A stretch of DNA of 64,000 nt, taken from the NCBI GenBank assembly GCA_950097015.1, contig CATNEN010000007.1, forward strand, positions 2,232,001-2,296,000, written 5' to 3'. Of this stretch, positions 58,004 to 64,000 are shown in pieces. The DNA comes from Macrostomum hystrix (Eukaryota; Platyhelminthes; Macrostomidae). Under the pieces are notes generated by a model. The model ran no database searches, had not been told where the DNA came from, and saw only the letters and a program-made list of their open reading frames with translations. The stretch's first letter is position 1. Each line of letters opens with the position of its first letter. A program made the position numbers and the translations under genes.

Positions 58004-61000
58004 TTAGTGCTCAGCAAGGGTCGAACCCTCATCAGCAATAGCAGCTGCAGCAGCAGAAGCAGCAGCAGGTCCTGAGAAGTAGCTGGGTAGAGGTTCATTG
58101 AATCCCAATGAACAGGGCAGTGCAGAAGTGTGAAACGTTGGCTGGAGGTTTTGGCTCTGCCAATGCAGGTTGGGCCCGTAAGCTGGCTGAAAGGAACAAG
58201 AAAAACTTTATTTTGTGAATAAATAAGAAACGGCCCTTGATAATCTTTCCTTTGTTTCCTTAACCTTTTAATTCCGAGAACATCTGGTGTTAAGTTTTGT
58301 AAATATATTTTCTAGCGAGATAACCATTATTTTGTCTCGTAAAAACTTACAACACTGCTTCCATCAGGTAGTAAAGAAATTAAGGCTGGGTTTCTTGTAA
58401 GCTGTGGCGGCCTGTGTCGCGGTGCCTCCTCTTGAGTAGCATGTGGCTTCGGTGTTTTTGGCGATGTAGTTTGAGGCGGCGGCGGCGGCGGGGGCGGTGG
58501 GGGCGTCGGTGGTGACAGTGCAGGCGGTATCGGTTGTGGCGTTGGTATCGGTGGTGGCGTTGGTATCGGTGGTGGCGTTGGTATCGGTGGTGGTGTTGGT
58601 ATCGGTGGTGGTGTTGGTATCGGTGGTGGCGTTGGTATCGGTGGTGGCGTTGGTATCGGTGGTGGCGTTGTTATTGGTGGTGGCGGCGGTATCGGTGGTG
58701 GCTGCGCAAAATGCTGAGGTTGCTGCGTTGGGGGTGCCGATGTCAGTGGCTCTAGCAGAGGCTGTGATGGTGGGGTTGAATGTGGTGTGGACTGCGAAAA
58801 CAGTTGTGTCATAAAAAAATGTTCTGCATGTGGCGGCGGCGGTGGCGGCGGCGGTGGCGGCGGCGGTGGCGGCGGCGGTGGCGGTGGTAACTGTGCCAGT
58901 CTTGATGCGTGAACGATTGATGGTGGTGGATGAGGATAAACTTGAGGTTTTCTAACAATTCCAATTTGAAGTTTTTTTAGCGAGAACACAGTAATCACTA
59001 TGATGATGCCAATAGTCACAGTGACTGCAACTGCCGCAATAGTAGCGAATAGCCACGTATCAAGGCCTAAAATCTTGTTGAAGGTCGAACTGCTATCACT
59101 GCTGCTTGATGTAGCTGCGAAAATCGTTCGTGATGATGACATGGGCCTTTTAGTTGACTGAGTGGTGCTGGTACTGCGTCCAAGACTATTTGTAAGCGGA
59201 GATGATGTAGTCCCTGTTGATGGCCCTGATGTGCGTTGGTTGGTTGTCGATTGTTGCGTTAGTTGGTGGGTCCCGAGGTGTCCCCGCGTGAGAGTGTGGG
59301 GTCAAGCCCCGAGAAGATGACTACCCGAAAACGGATATACTAGAGAAAATCAACAGCAAACGTAACGCGGGGGTCTCGGGGTTTCCTCTGGATTGTTACT
59401 GCGCGGTTCCGGGATGTCCCCCGGGTGGAGGTGATAGGGCGTGGCTGCCAGAATATGATTACTCGAATAGAATATACAGTTGTGATCAGTGTAAGGACAG
59501 TCGTTACACGATAGGCTCCGAAACAACATAGGAAACCCAAGTCTTCAATTAATGCGAGCTAGTTTAAGTTTTTATATATTGAGCTTTAGTTTCTCGATCC
59601 TAATTTTACTAACAAAAAATTACTATTCAAAGGCACCACCAGAATCAAATTTTGTAAATACCGACAGTCACACAGGAGCCCTAAAGTGTTCTAATGTCAT
59701 AAAACTATCCTAATATCATGCGATTGCACTGCCAACTCGATCTAGTTGATAGCTGCTCTCTCACCGAAACATGCCAGTGGAGAGGTGTCCGAGCCACCGC
59801 AGCCACTTAGCGCGCAATCCGGTGGCTGATAGCCGACGTTGCAAAAGCAGAGCTTGGCGCGGGTGAGTACACCGTTATTGTTGCAGTTCGGACACGTTGG
59901 ACAGTAGCGAACCATGCTCAGTGGTGTGCAGGTTGAGTTAATGCACATCTGAAGGGGTATGAGTTAGTTCTTGGATCGTGTTTGACAAGTCTCGTAGCAA
60001 TACAATTAAGTTTAACCTACCGAGCCATTTCCACACTTTGCTCCGTCAGGCACGAAACCAGGGTTGCGCATGCCCGACGATGAAAGATCGTGGAGTGGCT
60101 GTGAGTAGCAGATTATTCCATTACTAAAAGAGTATGTAGCCACTCCTGTAAAAGTTGTTCTGGGGCTTTCGTAGCAGAACAGAAGCCCGCACTCTGAGTT
60201 ACTGGTGGCATTGGACGACAAGGTGAAGAAAGTAGATAGTAAATGAGTAATTGATTTTCATTTTTACGACATTGAAGCAAACTGAGTGCATTAAGATATT
60301 CCAAACTTACGCAGCAGAGCAGGCTGTGTATGAATACGATCGGTTAAAACCGCTCCCAAGTACATAGCTTCCACCAATCAGTTGCTTATCGCAATGTCCG
60401 TAGAGGTCACCACGCACGTTGACAAAACTGTAGCAGTTTCTGTTACTAGTAGTTGCTGATGGAGAGAATATAAGTTGACACTGTGAATCCGTTGTCTTAC
60501 ACTGGCCATCGTAGCAGAAAGCCTGCAAGATTTTCGTAGCCAACCAGAATTACCCGACCCGTTCAACAGTCGCTTCTTATTTGCAAGGCAAATAAAACAT
60601 GCCATCATGTTTTATGACATAAAATTATTTACAAAATACAAAACATCAGCGCCTTTTAAGCGTGTGCAAAAAAAAATAAACCTTCGAAGCCTAGGGTCAA
60701 CCTGATCTGGAGGGCAGGACAATGCGACATCCTCAGTAACGAGCTTGTAAATCAGCTTGATAAAGATTGTAAAAATACATGGCCAATACTCGCGAAACTC
60801 GCAAAAAGGCTCAACATTCAGCACCAGACCCTCTGGAATAGCTGTGAAGACTACCGGAATGCCTGACTACAGACTACAGGCATTCCACTATGCCTGAAAT
60901 TTGTCGTTAAGTCTCTGATTACCGGTTTTCTCTCAACAGAACTGACTTCCGGGATCGGCAAGTTGACCACTGCAGAGAGGATCCGCGAGCTCCACGCCTT

Positions 61001-63487
61001 TATTAGGCACACCGGCCAGATGAAGATCGCCGCCCCAGCGAGCGAGCTTGCCTGTTGCTGCTGCCGTGGGTCGAGCGCATCCCCAAGGCTGAGCCACTTA
61101 TCTTTTACCTTGGGGTTTCATAAGCCTCGTGGCCTATTCGCGGCGTTCCGCCCCCGTCAGTAGTAGCTGAGTAGCTTAGTCGCATGCATGTAGCTCTGTC
61201 GCTCATACTGCCGAAAACCAACGATCAAACCATAAATATCAATAATAATTATTATGTCAGGTATTCGGGTAAGACCCGATCTCAGCTTGCTCAAGGGCGA
61301 GTGTTTAGGTATCAAGTTTCGACACTCTATAGTGTCACCTCTCAATAGTGACACTGTTGAGTATTGTCGAGTGCGATGCATTATATCCAGATGCGGTTCT
61401 CACAAAGATTGTAGATTGGTTAACTATAAAAATCAGCCGCTTTTCAGCTTGCCCTGTGTGTACTATCATTTTCTGACGCTTTATCCAAGACATTGTTTAC
61501 TAAATTGCAGCAGTCGCTCACCTGGCCAGAGGCGCAGTCCACACCATCGGCCATTTTGTCATCGCTGGGGCACCATTCGCTTGCACCGCTACAGGTCTCT
61601 GGCACATCGCACGGCCCACTGGCAGCTCGGCAAACTTCTCCACGGACCTTGAGAGTGCAATTGCCCGAGTCACAGCAAGGACCCGAGGCACAAGTGGCTC
61701 CTGTATTCAGGCGACACGTCCTGGCGTTGCAGCAGCTCGATGCACAAGTCTGCAGTCCCAGTGATAGTTGGGATTGGATGTACAAAGACACTTTATTTAT
61801 TATTTGAAGGTAGTCTCATTTAGAATCTATACTTCAGTGACAATGACGTGCTCGGGATCGTTCATGATAAAAAATATGAATCTTTAAATTCTGTGATTTG
61901 CTAAATGCTAAAGTTAGAAGAGCCCTAAATTATGTATTTTTAACCGCCCTACACTTTAACCTAAAATTTTACGCTTCAATTTTATGCAACGTAACACTGA
62001 TAAGAGGACCACCTCAGGTGGTCCGCAGTCGCACTCCTCCCCAGTTTCCAGGATACCATTGCCGCACTGCGAGTTGCGGCCAGTGTAGTAGGACTTCTCA
62101 GGGGCGTTCGCGAGACAGCTACGCCAGTCGGCCTTCATCTGTGACCTCCACGCATCCACAGTGCAGTTGGACCAGTCCAACACCCTCTGGCTGAAAGGGG
62201 CGAGTGACGACTTGAAGCTTCAGTCATAGTGCCAAACCTTGAATCATTTAGTGACGCTACTGGCCCACGGCATTTTTTAGCTCTTTATTGCGCAATACGA
62301 GCGAACCCATTCTACTGTAAAGTTTTGTTTCGAAATTTCTAATTCCGTTAGAAAAAGTAATGTTGAAAGGCGAAATAACCAAGAGTTAAGACTCACAGAC
62401 TGGCCCATGTTGCGTGTGAATTCATTATACAGAAGCCTCTTGTGCAAGCACAACCTGCCACGTCCTGAACATGGCGAAACCCCAAATTATGTCCAATCTC
62501 ATGAGCAAGAACCCATTCTGTATCGAACGATGACGAGTAAAGATCCTGTTATTTGTGAAGAGTTGACATTCATTTTGTCAGTTGGAGTGCCGCTTGAGGA
62601 ATGCTATACAATAAATTACTTCACTTACCGTAACAATCGCCGCGGAATATTGCTGCATGCACAGGCCATTTAACCACGCCAAGCCCAGAATTCCGCTGCT
62701 AGTTCGATTCCAGTGCATGGCACTGAAAAGACCGAATAATGCAATTTCAAGTGTGATTTCCGATTTTTCAAATCCAATAAAGACACATTGAGTATGATTA
62801 CTTGCCTCATCAAAACAATAGTATCGTGCTGGACATTTATTTGAAACATTTTATACAAAGTGAAACGATACAGTGTATCGTCTGGATTCGTTGACGATGG
62901 AAATACATCCGCAGACCAGACGATGATGTTTGTTAGTATTAGACTCAAGTTTAATCGTTTGTATATCTATTAGATTTAATATTCAAATGTAATTTGATCC
63001 TGATTTAGGGGTACTTTACACAAAGCAAACAGAAAATGAGACCTTCACCAACACTCACCCCGTTTGCATAGTTCGTGATCTGCATCACACGAGCAACTGC
63101 ATTTTCCTCACTACCTGTCTTATTTACCTGCAAAAAAATTTCATGTAAGATTTTTCATAACCAATGCACGGCAAATTTTACATTGACTAAGAAAAACTTG
63201 CGAAGCTCCGATCCACAACGATGACAAGCTCCAGCATCTTAGCGACAGAGGCGTCCTGAATGCCTCCTAGATTCAATGATCGCTTTCGACGGACAACTGG
63301 GTTCCTTAATTCTCGAAAGGAGCCACTCACATCCAGCTTAATATTACTCGGGTCTTCAGCGGGCATCTTATAGTGGCATCGGCTCTCGAAGTTGTCGATG
63401 CGCTTGAAGGTCTTGGCGACTGCAGGCTCTGTGCTGTTGCGTAAGCTAACCGCTCGGTACGAAGTTCCATTGTATGAGAATGTCAGT
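58004..63487 (-). CDS. Transmembrane ADAM metalloprotease with proline-rich tail (5' incomplete)
   Basis: Tandem paralogue of the 48-kb ADAM. Exons: 63487-63202, 63127-63059, 62966-62806, 62722-62629, 62545-62397, 62190-62013, 61749-61522, 60522-60311, 60201-60021, 59948-59765, 59225-58351, 58186-58004; 932 codons in phase. Order: prodomain with cysteine-switch-like ESRCHY, furin site VVRRKRS, catalytic HEIGHNLGFRH (HEIGH at 62489-62503) with Met-turn CIMNS, disintegrin (CDCGPPE, CDVPETCSG), cysteine-rich region and EGF-like module (CINSTC...CFCNVGY). A Ser/Thr-rich stalk, a TM helix (TWLFATIAAVAVTVTIGIII) and a cytoplasmic tail of polyproline and PPIPTP repeats follow, as in SH3-binding ADAM tails. 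Exon lengths of 161, 178, 228 and 184 nt equal those of its paralogue. Two introns use GC donors (after 63202 and 62806). Earlier prodomain exons are unresolved or beyond the window. Confidence 0.86.
58478..58890 (-). repeat. In-frame proline-coding repeats in the ADAM tail exon
   Basis: On the minus strand an 18-bp unit (CCACCACCGATACCAACG, seven to eight near-perfect copies at about 58535-58680) codes PPIPTP. A (CCG/CCA)n tract near 58833-58890 codes about 19 prolines. Both keep the frame and sit in the cytoplasmic tail. Confidence 0.88.
59300..59764. other. Intron with two diverged tandem blocks
   Basis: In the intron between exons 59948-59765 and 59225-58351. Two GC-rich blocks (about 59268-59340 and 59401-59475) are alignable with each other (GGTGTCCCCGCGTGAG and GATGTCCCCCGGGTGGAG, each ending near ATATAC). 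Confidence 0.4.
60530..61521. other. Long ADAM intron with hairpin and GC-rich island
   Basis: A perfect 10-bp stem, GGAATGCCTG (60856-60865) and CAGGCATTCC (60877-60886). A GC-rich stretch at 60936-61160 stands out from its AT-rich surroundings and reads open on the plus strand (LTTAERIRELHAFIRHTGQM). It may be a retroelement fragment; the family is not recognised. Confidence 0.4.
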
Positions 63488-64000
63488 CTGCAAAGAATTC
63501 ACCAACAGAGAATGCGGATCTACAGCGTTCAATCGGCTGCAGATTCGTACCGAGTCACCATAGAGATACCTTAAGGACAACCCCGACCCTGAGTTCCATA
63601 GAACCCTGACAACCTTCCCACTCGGAAATCAGAAACATCTAGCGAGACGTTAAAGCTACAATGCCTAAAGTTTCTCATGAAAACAGTTATTTGCACAGAG
63701 TGCAGAGCAGAGATAGTTAATGAAATCCATTTTCTTTTCGATTGGAAACTTAATTTTTCTATATAATTCGTCACATAGCGACATTACGTAAAGTTTTTCT
63801 TGGGAAGGTGGGACGGTGGCAAACGTTATTTTTAGCATGCAGGCAACCTGAAAACCGAGCCGAAACCCGACCGATAACCTGAGCCCGAACATCCTTAACC
63901 CGAACCCTAAGCGGAAACCCGACTCAGAAACCCGAACACCCTTAGTGCAGGTACAATATCAAAGAGGTATCAGAAATTCTGTCTGGATGGTATGGATGAA
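63488..64000. other. Prodomain exon region and degenerate AACCCGA repeat at the window end
   Basis: A minus-strand stretch near 63570-63620 ending VLWNSGSGLSL just before a GTATCT donor has the right phase to precede the exon at 63487. Its acceptor is uncertain. At 63845-63945 a degenerate AACCCGA-type simple repeat is seen. Confidence 0.4.

Noticed and set aside
63571..63774. 67-codon minus-strand frame as an ADAM prodomain exon
   Set aside because: Only its downstream end fits the ADAM phase, and in another frame; the acceptor is unclear, so it was only mentioned and not modelled.

Overview
The window is nuclear DNA from an invertebrate animal. Genes are split into many exons with GT-AG (and a few GC-AG) introns. 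Exons are GC-rich and lie in AT-rich, repeat-laden flanks, and there are no operons or ribosome binding sites. The gene set (ADAM metalloproteases, a mannose-6-phosphate receptor, a UBE4/Ufd2 E4 ligase, a sushi/CCP protein) is metazoan. The species cannot be fixed from sequence alone; a repeat-rich lophotrochozoan such as a free-living flatworm would fit, but that is inference.

Layout. 1-2.6 kb: 3' end of a Ty3/gypsy retrotransposon split by a 5'-truncated non-LTR element (12-bp target duplication), then a 0.68-kb inverted-repeat element. 3.4-7.4 kb: an 18-bp minisatellite split by a compact DIRS-order (Ngaro/PAT-like) tyrosine-recombinase retrotransposon with textbook split direct repeats and no target duplication. 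7.4-12.6 kb: two 23-bp satellite arrays, each followed by a copy of the same roughly 1-1.3 kb segment. 14.5-16.4 kb (+): cation-dependent mannose-6-phosphate receptor homologue. 16.7-20.6 kb: two more minisatellites, one with a 1,044-bp higher-order period. 21.2-29.4 kb (-): a 12-exon gene for a secreted, heavily glycosylated multi-CCP protein. 32.4-33.1 kb: second copy of the inverted-repeat element. 34.2-38.5 kb (+): UBE4B/UFD2-like U-box E4 gene. 38.8-40.6 kb: two minisatellites. 41.5-45.7 kb (+): decayed non-LTR retrotransposon abutting a broken ADAM fragment (45.7-46.2 kb, +). 48.0-52.4 kb (-) and 58.0-63.5 kb (-): two tandem ADAM genes with the same exon plan but different membrane anchors. 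Between them lie a Crypton-type recombinase relic (53.6-54.4 kb) and a mariner relic (56.4-57.6 kb).

How it fits together. The two ADAM genes and the broken third copy are a local gene family that duplicated and diverged, one copy being lost. The gene at 58.0 kb keeps a furin site, a transmembrane helix and a proline-rich tail; the gene at 48.0 kb has lost the furin site and ends in a hydrophobic GPI-signal-like tail. The other host genes are unrelated neighbours. Gene models were built by hand from splice sites and reading-frame phase; exon coordinates are given in each entry. At least five superfamilies of mobile element and eight separate minisatellite families occur in 64 kb.
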